A stretch of 64,000 nt of DNA. Origin: Tubiluchus corallicola (lineage: Eukaryota > Priapulida > Priapulimorpha > Priapulimorphida > Tubiluchidae). Below the pieces are notes generated by a model. The model was given only the letters and a program-made list of their open reading frames with translations, ran no database searches and was not told the origin of the DNA. The translations under genes and the position numbers were made by a program. Location of the stretch: NCBI GenBank assembly GCA_030141605.1, contig JAQGDQ010000268.1, forward strand, positions 81,305 through 145,304. Direction: 5' to 3'. Positions 17,305 through 31,000 of this stretch are shown one piece after another. The stretch's first letter is position 1, and every line of letters starts with the position of its first letter.

Positions 17305-18119
17305 CAAACAAAATTCACCGTCAGTTAGAATTGCATGTTTAAAAATTGTATAATAGTGCATTTCTAATAAGGCTTATATACAAAATTCGACTAACTGTAG
17401 ACAGAAAGAATTTAATTTGTTATCTATTGCAGTATAAGATAAATATGTATCATTATCCTCGTAATAAATAAGTACTCATCAATTATTATTGGACGTACGC
17501 ATATAGGTGCGAACGTAACCTTGCCAAATTTCTACTGTAATTATTGTCTTGCTCAGTTTAACATGTCCATGTCTGTTGCCACAAAGATTATTTGGAAACT
17601 TCTCGAGTTTAGGAGCCTTAACATTCTTTTAGCTTATTTAACAAGGTAGCAGACCGTGCTAACTACTGAAGGGTGACTACGCCAAAAACATGTAATATTC
17701 GTTTTTTCTGGGTCTTGCCTGCACCGTGCACAGAGTTTACTGGAGACTTTTTTGCTGAGTTCAAAATTTCCAAACTAATAGACTCTTCGTGTGTTGCAAG
17801 CAATAAGGTGGGAATTATATGAGTAATTATTGTTTCATAATCGTTATAATGTGCTTTTGTGATTAGTGTTTTTGGCGCTATAGATGCACAGACTACACGA
17901 GCAGTAATATTAAAAAAACAATAACTTTTGTTAATCAATAATTATTTTAATAGCTGGCATCCTCTATGTATGCTCTAAAAGTTTAAGCAACGAATGTATT
18001 ATGTGCAACGCGGTGATATCTATCGACAAAAAAGGAAGCATATTACAAGGTTTTGCACCTTTGAATTCTTTGTTGGTTGTTTAATGAGTTTCTCTATACT
18101 ATGGATAGTGACTGCATGC

Positions 18120-18290
18120 CATGTGGGTTGAGAGTCCAAATAGCTAGACAATGTGACCTGAAACCACAAGGTTGTGAGTTTGAATCCTGGTAAACTAACA
18201 ATTTTTCAGAGCTTTCTCTTTCTAAATTTGACCATTGACAAATAATCCTTTATGAGTTGTATCGTTGTGCGCGCGTCGAATCTACGTAAA
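18120..18290 (+). repeat. tRNA-derived SINE-like sequence
   Basis: Contains a box-B-like GAGTTTGAATCC near 18177-18188 and TGTGACCTG just upstream. The same arrangement, including a following TTTT/CTTTTCTCT stretch, occurs at 58840-58920. It does not fold as an intact tRNA by eye. Confidence 0.45.
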
Positions 18291-18883
18291 ACTTTAAAGA
18301 TAATCATGGCAGGTTATTGTCGGATATATAAAACTTGCAAGAATTCTTTACCCTAATTTGTTTCTTAATCAACTCTTAAAGCTGTCTTACCGACGACAAA
18401 GGCTACGAATTCTTTATTCCCGGTACTATTCTAAACAAAAATGTTTTTCCTGAGTGTTCGCTGATCACAAGCAATTGGCCATGTTGCCTAATCAGATTTC
18501 TTGTCTATTAGAAAGCACAGCGAGCAATGTTTACTTTCCGACTAACATTTCAAGAAAAAACCTGAACACTTTAGTTTTAAAATACCAGTAACGAGAAAAA
18601 GTGTTCTCTTGTAAGCGGCCCTAATTGATAGAGTTTTTTAAAGGTGCATCAAAATCCAAGGTTTTTGCCTGCAGCAGTGCAAAGTCTGGTCGAGACGAGA
18701 TAATAGTGAAATATGACAAAATCTACGAGTTGGGCAACCACTCTTACGTCCTTCACAGGTTAGAGTGCTCAGTGGTAAGAAGGATTTATGGGATACACTG
18801 TGACCTCTATTTTTAAGGGTCAAATCCCATTATTATTTCGGAGTTTGACAGCTAGATAGGTGACTGAATGGTGCACAGTAAAA

Positions 18884-20096
18884 CTGGTCCAGTAGGTTTG
18901 GTACAGGCAAATTTGGTCCTGCTAATTTTGGTACGAGGGAATCTTAGTACCGGGAAAATTTGCTACTAGGAATTCTTGATACAGGAAAATTTTAGCTCTG
19001 GGAAAATTTGGTACAAGGAAAATATGGTGGTGTTAAATACAGCACTGGCGAAGTTTTGTCAAACATTTTTGGTACAAGTAAATCTAGTACATGGTAAATA
19101 ACAAGTATGGTGCTATGAAAGTTTAGTATGGAAAATTTTGGTACTAGGAAAATTTGATACAGAGAAAGTTTGGCACAAGAAATGTTCGGTCCTACAAAAA
19201 TATCTTTTATATGACCTACTCGAAAAATTATAGAGGTTCATATTGTTGCATTTGTTTTTATTTGTTTTCTTGCTCGTTGTTTGTCATTGTTGTTGTTGTT
19301 GTTGTTGTCATTGTCGCTGCATTGCCACAGTTGTTGATGTTTTTTTGCTATTGTTTTTTGTCATTGTCATTGTTTATGCCGTAATCGTTGTTGTCTCCGG
19401 CTGTTGCTGCTTATGCTGCCGCTGTTGCTGTTGTACTTGTTGTATGTTTGTTTCTTGTTTGCGATTTTAAATCGTCCTCAACTTCGTCATCGTCATAATC
19501 ATTGTTGTTGTCGTTGTCACATTTGTTGTTTTGCTGTTGCCATTATTGTTGTTTTGTTACTGTTGTTGTCGTCGTTGTTGCTGCTGATGTTGTTGTTACT
19601 ATTACTTCTGTTGCCCTTGTTGTTCTTGTATCTCTTTATTGCATGTTGTTTTTGTTATCATCACCATCGTCATCGTCGTTATTGTCATCATTGCTGTCAT
19701 CATTGTTACATTTGTCCTTTCGTTGCTGTGTTTGTTGTTTTTACTGTTGTTCCAATTATTTTGTAATGAGATACAGAAATTGTCTCTTTTCTGTTTAGTA
19801 CAAAATTTCCAATACTAAACTTTCTTAGTACAAATTCTTCCCAGTACCATATTTTCTTATACCAAAACTTCTTTGTACCACAGTTTCTTAGTACTAAACA
19901 TTCCTTGCACCATATTTTCCTTCTACCAAACATTCCCTATAATACATTTTTCCTAGTGAAAAAATTTCCTTGTAGCATAAGATCATAGTACTAAAAATTC
20001 CTTGTACCAAATTTTGCCAGTGCCAAACTTTCTTCGTATCAAATTTACCTGTACCAAACTTGCGCGTACCGAACTTACTTGTACCAATCCTTCCTA
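18884..20096. mobile_element. Large foldback element with tandem-repeat arms
   Basis: Left arm 18884 to about 19195 is a degenerate tandem array of a roughly 16-base unit close to TTTGGTACAAGGAAAA. Right arm, about 19795-20096, is the same array in inverted orientation (TTTTCCTTGTACCAAA-like). The centre, about 19240-19760, is a TTG/GTT-rich simple-sequence core. The layout resembles foldback (FB) transposons, whose long inverted repeats are built of short tandem units. No transposase frame is present. Confidence 0.7.
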
Positions 20097-21999
20097 CAGA
20101 CTACATTCCTCCGAATTGATTCGATTTGTGTAAACTTTAGAAATCTGTGAAATTAAAATTGGAGAATTTGAAAAATACACAAGCCAGTGCTCCAATACTG
20201 ACAGTGCAGTCGAGCATAATTAAGACTCCATTGGGGAGGTGAAAAATCGCGCCCATTAGTCCGTAGAAACTTCATGCAAAATTTCACGTACGATGAAAAT
20301 TGTAGCCTTTGATAACTTTCAAAAATAAATGTGACCTCAAACAAGCTAGGGACCCCGTAAGTACCTAAAAGCTATGAACTTGTGGTTCATTATGCATCAA
20401 ACTCTTGTGTCATGTTTGGTTACATTTTGATTTCTTTCTCCTGTTTTAAAAATACATCCCAATTGTGTACGGACTCGACACTCAAATTTTATGCTTGCAT
20501 GATTCATTTTATTCATTTTGAAGTTGTTTTAGTATTTGAACGCTTCACATAACATTTAGGGTAAAAACCTCAATCGGGCTAAATTTAAAACAACGTTATA
20601 CACAAAGATATGTATTTTGACATGCTCCTTATGACTTTGAAAGGCATGTAAGTTTTTGTTGGCTAACATTACTCGAAGAAGAAAAACTGTTGAAAGGTTT
20701 TCCGAATATTGAAGAACTTTAAAACATGTCAGCACCAGCCCACAGTGGCTGTCAGTAGAGCATAAATTTTCAAATACTAATATTTTCAAGGTTCAATACT
20801 AATATTATAATATTTTCAAGGTTCTCAAGAAAGTTCCCTTTGAAGAGTTGGCTCACGTTCATTTACCTATTGTTTGCTTACGCATAGTGCTATTGCTGTA
20901 TCAAACAGCAGTTATAGTGTAGGCTATAAATTTCTTCTTGGGGAAGGCGTGATTTGTAAATTGTGTAACGTAAAAATGTCACATTCTGTTCGCAATTAAA
21001 CGGAAAACAGTGGTGAGGAAGAATGAGGACTCCAGAAATGGAATTCATTTCATCTGATCGATCACGTTTTGACCTCCCATGATGCCATTAAACGGTCACT
21101 TTCAAGTTTTCAAAACACACACGCTTACAAGATTTGCGCACGTACGCCTCGGCAAACAGCTCATCAACATATAGTACAAGCGTTTGAAACTTTAGATCGA
21201 TGCATGCGCGTACAGCGAGAAATCAAATACATTTAATACAACATCTGAAGCCCAGAAATACAGTAATACTTGTGCAGAAAGTGTTGTTAAATATAGCATT
21301 CAAAGAATTCGTTAATTTGGATAATCGTGAAACAAAATCTATGTGGCGAACAACTGTAATCTGCTTTGCAGCTCATTAAAACATGGCGGTTCAATACGGC
21401 TTACTGTTGGAAGATAACTATGACGCAACCCTTCAAGGACAGGCTTTGTGAGACCCACGTTATGTGTGAAATATTGTTCGATCGTGCTTTAAGGAGACCA
21501 CTTAGTGTTAAAACGGATCTAATGACCAAGTTTGAATCTTAATTGAGAATTTAGACGGTGAAATATTACCAAAGAAGAAACCTTTCTTTGAGTAGCTGCA
21601 ACGCTAATAAGTGTTTAATAACTTGTGTATCTGTTGAACGGTACAATAGATTTGATTTTCGGTATTATAAATCATAATCATCATTAGAAGTTTCTTGTTT
21701 AATTTTCTATCACAGCACTGTAGACGTTCATCGCTGCTTTTGTATAAACTGCGAATAGGAAGTGTGTGTATTATATGTGAAAGAGGAATTCAGTTGAGCA
21801 ACATTCCTTAACGTCTTCATCTGGCCTTGGTCGAACCGTTAGATGGCGATTAATTGATCATGAAATCTGTTCTTGTTAGTGTCGACAATAATTTCGTATT
21901 TTATGCGTCAAGTTGACGTATGATAACACAAAATTATGTAGTAAATGCTAGGTAATTTATTGTGCACATTGGTCCAATAATAGCTAAAGGCCCAGGAAA
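20097..21999. other. No gene recognised; upstream region of the SLC6 gene
   Basis: Must contain the transporter's promoter and 5' UTR if the start at 22000 is right. A TATAAA-like TGTATAAACTG occurs near 21745, but I cannot assign a transcription start. Confidence 0.3.
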
Positions 22000-22049
22000 A
22001 TGGCCATGACTGATACCGGCTTTACCACCAATATTTCTCCAGCTTCTAG
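22000..22049 (+). CDS. SLC6A-like: First coding exon of the SLC6 transporter
   Basis: This 50-base exon encodes [16 protein letters not shown] plus two bases of the next codon. The ATG has a favourable context (A at -3, G at +4) and the exon ends at a strong donor, AG/GTAAGG. The acceptor at 24566-24567 (TTTTGTTCTAG) supplies the single base that completes an AGC serine codon, and the frame then runs into the conserved N-terminus. The alternative is a non-coding or trans-spliced leader and a start at the in-frame ATG at 24581. That would still give a complete transporter of about 615 residues. Confidence 0.75.
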
Positions 22050-25000
22050 GTAAGGTGATACGTGTGATGGTTGTATTAATATTAATTAGTGTATTAATTA
22101 GTATTAACGTTTATGTTGGCTTTACAGTGTTGCATGTATGTTGTTGTAATTCAATATTCATTTTTGTAACTCGTTGTATTATTAGTGTATTAGTATATTA
22201 ATATTAACACTGCCTTTTCTTTTTTGTACGTGTGTTTTTATGATTCATACCTCATTCTTATACCTCATTACAATGGTAACGTCGGCACTCCAAACACAAT
22301 GTAATTATGGTGTTATAGTTATAGTATAATATCACACTTGATATAGTAACTCTTAAAACAAGAAGGGCTGCACAGTTTCTTACTGCCCTTAGAAGCCGTT
22401 TTGGTAAAAATGATTACTATTAAATTTTAATACATCGATAAGATCATGTAAAACTCTGTACAGAGCAGAAGCCAAGACTTATTATCCTTTATCTAAGGAA
22501 ATTGTTATTAAACATACAGCAGAAACCCGGCCCCATTAATCCATCTTATCCATTCAAATATGTTTCACATGCTTCTTAAACCACGGAGATCAAGCCCATG
22601 GATAGTACTAGCACGAAGTTGATAACAGTAACTGTAATGTATACGCTCAAACCAAAGTTGCGTTCCCATATCTATGTTAGTTTATTCTGCAAAAATTCAA
22701 ATTTTCTGTAGTCTACAATTACTACATCTACAAATCTACTGAAATAAAAGTGCTAGAAAATAAGTGCTACAGATTACTACGTTACACTAAAAAGCTAAAA
22801 ATGCATACATACATTGTTGGTCCAATATTGAGTCGAGAAAAAGCCAGAATGTCAGTAAAAGGTAGCAGTATAATTATAAGTCAAATTTTTAAATGTAACA
22901 AAGACGTGTGTACATGACAAGTTCCACCTATACAATGTCAAAGTAGAAAGAATAGTCTAGAAGTTGAGCTACAGTCTAATATATTGTGGCTTCTAATGCA
23001 TATACTACCTTGAAAAGAGGTAATGGACCGAAACATTTGTACCTGCAACAGTAACAAAGACAATGTTAATCCATTGTTTAATCATGGAGGTTAATAATGG
23101 TGGGTTTAATCGAGCCATTATGACCCCCAATAGCTATTCTGTTGGCCCATGCAAAACAGTCAACTCAATAGCAATTTACAAGAAATTATAGGCGGGTAAA
23201 GATAACAAGCAACCTGGAACAAATTGCAATAGAATTTTTCTCTTTAGATTCTGTTTGAACATGGTCTTAAGTCGCATAAATCTTTTGGTGCACTTTCCTA
23301 ACAGTTGATAATACATATTTTTCATCTAGTCTTAGGAGATATAACTGATTTTTGACCCCAGTATATAGGTGGGTGAAGGATTGATTTTGGATTGATGCGT
23401 ATATCTCAGTAGTATCAAAGCCAATTTTGGCCGATTTTTAGTTGAGGGTACCCAAGAAAAACTCTAGGTACCCCCTTACTAGGTGCTATCTGTACCCACC
23501 TATTAGTTTTATGTTTTCTTTTATCAATTTAATTTTTAATGCAGATTTTTATTACTTGCGTTACAATCTTCCAACTCTCACGTGATAGGCGTATTCACAC
23601 GCACGCACGCACACACACACAAATTCAATTTTCAAGCATTTTGCAATTTCACACACGTGATAATGTTGCAAAATCACTTGGTCCTTCAGCATCATCACTA
23701 TTGAATTGCGAGTTAGGTGTTTGGCAGTTTGTTAAACCGCTTGTCACGTGGCATCAGGAAAAGTTTTGATTGGTTAAGAGGATTTGGCGCGCAAGTGTAC
23801 TTTTTAGCTGTGTTTTTAGTCTGGTTTCGCGCTTTGCAGAATAGAGCATATTTTGCGTTTTCTGCCGTCTGCTTATTTTCATTAAATTTATGATTATATG
23901 CTTACGTTGTTCTTTTCCATTAAAACTTCTGTTGAATAAGAAATTCATAGAGTTCGTGCGTCAAAGCGGTAAGCTAGATAGTTTATGACGCTGTTGATGG
24001 ATTTTTGGCTTCGGTTTGGTTTCCCATAAGAGTAGCATTCGATCATGTATGTCATGGCGTAAATTATACTGAAGCTATTAAAATTAAAAATAAAATTTCT
24101 CCTTTCTGTGCATCTAGCTCTCGTCTAGTGAAGTTTAGTGCAGATAAGTAATTTGGGCTACATTCCTTGTCGATTATTTGTTTGTGTTACCTGATGCAAA
24201 CATCAACTGGCGTACAGGCAACGCATCCGAGTTCAGGTGTCATAATGTCGTTTCACATGGAGTCGGTGTTTATATCCGTAGCTGTGAAGGAAGCCATAAA
24301 CATTGCATCGCAACTTCTAAGTGTCTAATGGGTTAAATAACTAACTACAGGCATACTGTATGGGCTGAGAACTGAGTAGCAGGATCAGTCATGGCTAACC
24401 CCTTGTGGATTATTTTGAGTTCTGGTAACTCACTTAAAAAATCACCATAAATGCTTATGAAAAATTATAAGGGATGATAAAATTAGCATAAACAGTTAAT
24501 GTATGCAACTATGCATAGCAGTTGTCATTTGACCAAGATTTATAGTTTATACGATGTTTTGTTCTAGCGTTCCTACCAGCATGCCGAAGGACGAGGACGG
24601 GAAGCTGGTCGATCCGGTTCGTTACGAACAAACGCCAGAGAGAGAAAATTGGGCAAGAAAAATTGATTTTTTGCTGGCTTGTATTGGCTTCTCAGTGGGA
24701 CTAGGAAATGTGTGGCGGTTTCCTTACCTGTGCTACAAAAATGGTGGCGGTAAGATAGTGTTAATAATTATAATAAATGCATGTTATACAGGAAGTTCCG
24801 GAAGTCATACAGCGGACTCCGGAAATTTAAAAGCCAAAACCTAGAATCTTGCAAACAATGTGTACTGTAATTGTATGTATAAGATGTCGCTCCGGCAATA
24901 CAAATACTGTCGGCAGTTACTATAAAAATTATATATTTCGAGTTTCAAGCGAACCTTCCACTCGTGTCAGCTTCTTATTTTTTTGCGTCATAGCAACTGT

Positions 25001-28000
25001 TCCAATTATTGTTCTTCCAAACATTTTAATCTTAAACAATTACAGCAGACTGGCCTGAACAGTGCGAAGCCACACTATCGCCATGTGAAGTCACAATGCG
25101 GTTACTGAAATAAGTCTCTTAGGAGATTTCTGGTCCTTGCTGTAGGTTACACATTTCATCTTACACCATAATTGGAAAACCATAACTTCGTAATTCTCAA
25201 TTTCGTGCACAGTCCTTTGAGTCTGTTAGCAAGTTATCATTTATTGACATACACTGCCTAGATTTGCCTAACATCAGCTTTGCCCAGTGGGTGGCCGGCA
25301 CTGTCCAGTGGTTTAATCATGTTAATCATGGTCCAGTGACGTACATTGTCCAGTAGGTGACCAGTGTTGCCCAGCGGGTGATCAGTATAGGCTTCAGTTG
25401 ACTGACTTACTGCTTTTAGCTGTAAAAGCGGTAAACTTGTGTTATATACACAAACATCTTACTACCAGTCATGCTACCATTAACATTGGAATTGATATGG
25501 CTGCTGATAAGCGAGCAAAAACAAGACCAGCTTGTGTTAAACATGCTGTTAACTACAGCACGTATGACTTAATGCATTGTATCTAGCTTATGAGAATAAA
25601 TTTGGGCTTTATGATAATTGGGTGAATGAATAACAATAATGAAACTCTTTGAAATCTAGCATTCGGTGTAGTTATGTGTGGTAGGTAAGGTATGTATTCT
25701 ATTATCAAGACTAATTTGTTGAGACATTTATTGGCAGAGGTGTCTTAGACATTATAACTTTTGAACAGCTGGAATAATAAAACTCTGCCCATTGTGAGTA
25801 TTAAACCCACCAGCCATCCTATCTATTCACATATCGCAGGTTAGGCGATGCTTAACTTTGATCGAAATCACACACAGTATACGCTTTGCTAGTTAACAGA
25901 GGCTGCATTTATAAAGAAGCATTTTTAAACAGGGAGGGAGATTATGTACAGTAGCGATTGTCCTGGGTTGTGTGGCCGAGTGGTAAAGATTTCACGCTGC
26001 AACGAAGCAGTCTTGAATTCGATTCTAGCGGCTACCAACGCCAGGGCACATGTTGTTTGTGTGTGTTGTGTCCTTACCTGTATTGTTGTCCCTAAAGTCG
26101 CCTAAATAGCCATTAGTATTAATGTTGTCTGTTAAATGAACGACGGTAAATAAATCTTGTCTTTGTTTTTTTAGCGATAGCAAACGTAGGTCTAATTATT
26201 GATATTTTACGTTAAAATTGATGCAATGCTCTTTTTTAGTTTAGTGTGTTTTCAAAAAGTGCACTAAGAAATAAATTATCATCAAAAATCTAATCAGGCC
26301 AAGAAATTAACTAACTGCCACGAAATCATTAAAATTTTGAAAATTTCTCTTTAATCCAACCATATGGCAAAGACACTTGAGCCGTTAGCCTATAGCCTGT
26401 GCACTTAATTAAATAACTTTTAAAAGCCAGGCGAAAAACGACATCTGCTACTTATAAGTAAACAAACAAAATAACAAAACCAAATAAATACCACCATCCT
26501 ATTCGTCCTCACCAAGAAATCAACCACACAAAAAAATGCATTAATAACCCTATTTCACATCTTCTAAGAAAATATGTAACATTGGTGTAGGTAGTACCGT
26601 AGTAGGAGTAGATTATTATTGTACATAATATTATTTGCTATCTTTGTTAGTACTGAACTTGTAAAAGCTACAGCATTATAGCTCCCAGGCTCCCTTCTCA
26701 AGTGAAGTTTGTTTATTTAAACAATGTAAACACAAGTGTAGAGAGTTGAAACTGGTTGATCGCAGGAGGAAAACATGTCTGGTTGTTTAATTTGTTTCTG
26801 GTCTAGGTTTCATTGAGTTTTCACTTAACTTAGCTGTGATGGGGGGTTTCAGGTTGCATGTTATGAAAAATTGGTTGTTTATTAATAAGAAAAAGAAAAA
26901 CATGGCATTTCAGCCTTTCACTTTGTACATTTTTAATACAATTACATTTAATACATTTTTTTATTTTTTAAAATTAAGACATTGACTAGTACACCACAGA
27001 AATACCACACACAAAAATAAAACACAAAATCACAACCCAGTCACTAATAAAACTTAGAGGTTTAGAGAGTAAATAAAATCGACAAGAGAATGAAGCCCAA
27101 CACAAAAAGCACGACTCATTTACACACAGTAGCAAAATCTCAAAATGTCACAATTGCACTGTAATAGAAATGTAATTTTTGACAGAAAGCCCTAGTGATA
27201 TATGTACAGCCTCTATATAGTAAAATGTAGGCAAACAGTGTTGAGGTAGATTGGTAGTTAACCCGAAAAGATAAAGAAACAAAACTACTTGTGGCATGCT
27301 ACGTTTAGAACAGCTGTGCATGTGTATCATAATATTACATTTTGCATTAGTTTTCTTTGGTCATGTGTATAAGATCCTATACACAGAACCATTTGGTGCT
27401 GCACGCGTGTTGCTGAAATATTTGGTTTCCAAGTTGAAATGTATTTCATGTATTCAAAATACAAGGAATTTGTTTCATTTTAGGTGCATTTTTGGTGCCG
27501 TATTTCTTGTTTGTCGTAGTAGGAGGTGTTCCAATGTTTTATTTGGAGGTAGCGCTTGGTCAATTCATGTCGCAAGGAGGCATAAAAGCTTGGAATTTAT
27601 GTCCAATATTTAAAGGTATGTTACCAAATTAAACTTCACCACCAAATTAGAGGATGGTCCCATAGTATAATCATAATAAAAAAGTCCAAAATTGCACTTA
27701 ATGATGGATTAACTGATGTATGTAACTATCTGTGATGTGACAGAGCTGAGAAATAAAATCTCTATTGGGTCTTCTCAACTTTTTGACCTTTTCTGTTTTA
27801 GGTATTGGATTTGCAACTACGATTATAGTGTTTTACCTAAACTGCTATTACAATGTTATCCTTACATGGTCGCTGCGATATCTGTTCGCATCATTCCAAA
27901 AAGAACTTCCGTGGGGTACCTGTAATAACACCTGGAACACGCCAGAGTGTAGCGTTAGCTTCCAGACCGAACAAGGTAACGACACCTTGGTCAATAACTC

Positions 28001-31000
28001 CTCTAATGGTGAACTTGTGGATGCTGTGACAGAGTACTGGACGTAAGAGTTAAACATAAAATTACTCTGTTAATAAAATCTTCTGCCAATGCACTAGATT
28101 CAGTTTTTCTATGATGCATAGTAGTAATTAGTCACTTGCCTTGTTTTGACACACATCCTAATGGTTTTTCTTTTGTTTACTTGTAAGATGACAAGTTTTT
28201 GTTTGCCTAGGGTCGTGTTGCTACTGGGGCACCCCTGGTGACTGATGACATTCAAAGGTGGCTCGAGAGTTTCATCATGAAACTGTTTATTTTTATCTAA
28301 GATATATTTATAGTAAAAATATTAAACACGTTATAAATATCAATTAAGTTTATTTGTTATTGCTAGTAGTAAACAAACATGTTAAAGTATCCTGCATGCT
28401 GTCTCATGCTGCAGCAATTACTGGGTCTGGGGACTACATATTTGAAGTTTCAAACTAACATATTTATAAACATCAATAAAGGACACTATAAAGGAAAAAT
28501 CAAAGCATCTAACCTGCAAAAATATTTTGGTATTTTCTCGGGCTTTGCATGGACATGGTTTTCCTAACAGCAACACAGTTTTCTAGAAATCTAATAGCTA
28601 TATGATGTTATTTTTTGTATAAATTAATATTTTATAGCCACATATAATGTAAGCTAGCAGCTAGTGCTTTAGCATCTAGCCTAACAATTAGTCTGTAGTG
28701 TGAGCAACACATTTAACACCGGATTTTGTAAGATTGCTTGTATTAGAGTAATAAATTCTGAATGTATAATTCATTAGCCAAGGCATTTTATTAAAACTCA
28801 TAAAAACTGCAGTTATATTTTTCTGGTTTCGACTTATTTAAAAATAATTTCTTTTTAGCTTATCAGATTTTGAAATTCTGTTTTTACAGACTCAAAGTTC
28901 TTCGACTGTCGGATGGAATTGAATATCCTGGTAAAATTAATTGGGATCTTGCACTTTGTTTGTTGCTGGCATGGATTATTTGCTACTTTTGTATATGGAA
29001 GGGTATTAGGACTTCCGGAAAGGTAAGTAAGATATCTGGCCGTTAAAAATGCTAATAAAATAAAAGGTTAGTATGTAAAAATGCAACGTAAAGAGCCGAC
29101 GAAAAATTTGAATGTTATCAACAGCAAATATTGTCAATGCTGTATGGTATTTTTAAAGCCTTCTTGTTTCAACAAAGTGATTTGGGGTGCTAAAATGAAA
29201 CGTTTCACCTTTGTACTTTTCTCTTTAAAAACTCTTAAATGTTCTGCAGTCTGTTTGCAATGATGACATTTTCAAGATGCTATCATTGTTTGTTGAACAT
29301 ATCAACACGTTTTTGACAGAAGGTCACTCATAAAGTACCCAGAGGTCTTTTTGCACTAGCCAAAATTTATTTAGAAAATTGTTCGGCCGCTCTGACATTT
29401 GCCAGCAAAATTAAATGAGCTGATTGTGGGTCTTTTGGACTGCAAAATGTGTAACATAAATTTGAGGCAACCGAAATCTATTTTCATTGCTGACGGTGGC
29501 AAATGTTACTCTCTTGTAATGTTATTTCAACAGCTACAGAGGAGGTTATTTTCAATTCTGCACTAGTCAACATCGAATTATCATGTTTTCTTTAACAAGT
29601 AATACAGACCATGTGATGCTCTAAGTTTATTTGCTTTAATTTCTGTGTAGGTGATGTATTTTACTGCTACAAGTCCATATGTTTTTATGACAATCTTACT
29701 AATACGAGGAGCAACCTTGCCTGGTGCCAAGGATGGCGTAATTTATTACTTGAAGCCAAATGCCACTCGTCTGTTAGACATTCAGGTATGGAAAAGCAAA
29801 ATCAAATAAAATTCATGGATGATGTGAACCCCTAGTTATTGAATTCTTCAAACTAAACTTTGCCAAAGGGCAGGAAGATGTGAAAAAATTTCGGCTGAGG
29901 TGGGATTTGAACCAGGAACATTTGTGTTACGTCCAGTGTCTTGACCAGATAAGTCACCTTATGATTATGGCATGCCCTCTTCAGTCTTTCAGTTCTTGAT
30001 CTAGTAGATCAAGTCTTTCAGTTCTTTTCTCACCAACTAATACAAGATTTTTACTTGTCAGTTTGTTGATATCTTTAACTGATAATTTTGAAATGAAAAT
30101 TATAGACAGCTAAAACCAGTAAAACCAGCTATAGACCAGTAAATTCGCAAGTGTAATTGCTGTGTTACAAGCTCTGGCAAACTATAGTCAAACTTTTTTG
30201 TTTTGACCACCTTTCTATATGCCTGCTTTAGAATATTTATTAGTCTTAGAGCAATTGCTCAAAACAACGTCTTTCTCGGTTTTTACCAGCTGATATCGCT
30301 GATTACTAAAACAGGTGTCCGTTCAAGGTATCTTTAAAAGAATTTACTAAAGTATGTGGAGTGATCTGGTCTATAAGCTCTACACTTATTGCAAGATTGT
30401 TTATCCCAGGAATTTTTAACTCAGTCAGGTGAGGAGATAAACTTAATCTGTGTTAACTGCCTTTGTCTGGAGCAGAAAAGAAGAACGAGTTATTTTGTCC
30501 ATCCTGCCACTATTACTGCTTGGCAGTTCGTTTACTAATCAGGTTTACTTGGAGTTGCATTCACTGGTGGTCGAGGCAGAAAAAACTTGGAACTCATTGA
30601 ATGACAAACAAAACGTTTATTATGGCAGTCAAAATTAATTTCACAGAAAACAATTAAAACTTTATAACATTGTCAGTTTCGGCAACCCTGGACCTGCCGT
30701 GAGGACATGTGATGTTTCTTCCTCTCAAACCTTAGTGCAGAGCAAAGACACGTCATTATCACTTTCTCACTCACTCACATCTATGCATATCCACATCTGC
30801 AAATTCGCAGATGGGTGAAATTTGAACATCAGCGTATCTGTAAGATCCACAATATGTAGGCAAAAACTAGACTTCCTATGTGTGCCCTATTGTGTTAGGA
30901 ACCATTTTTTTGGATGAAGTTATAATCACTAATCAGTAATGAATTACTAGCCAGACCTCGTAAAGGAATTTTGCTTGTAAACCCTCAACGAAACTCACAC

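Noticed and set aside
19154-19798. Cys/Val/Leu-rich frames of up to 120 codons
   Set aside because: They lie in the TTG/GTT-rich core of the foldback element and reflect triplet repeats, not protein.
24554-24580. ATG at 24554 as transporter start
   Set aside because: It lies within the polypyrimidine part of a strong acceptor (TTTTGTTCTAG, ending at 24567), so it is intronic.
25960-26040. Functional tRNA gene
   Set aside because: Only the A box is well kept. The B box and stems are degraded and a SINE-like body and tail follow.
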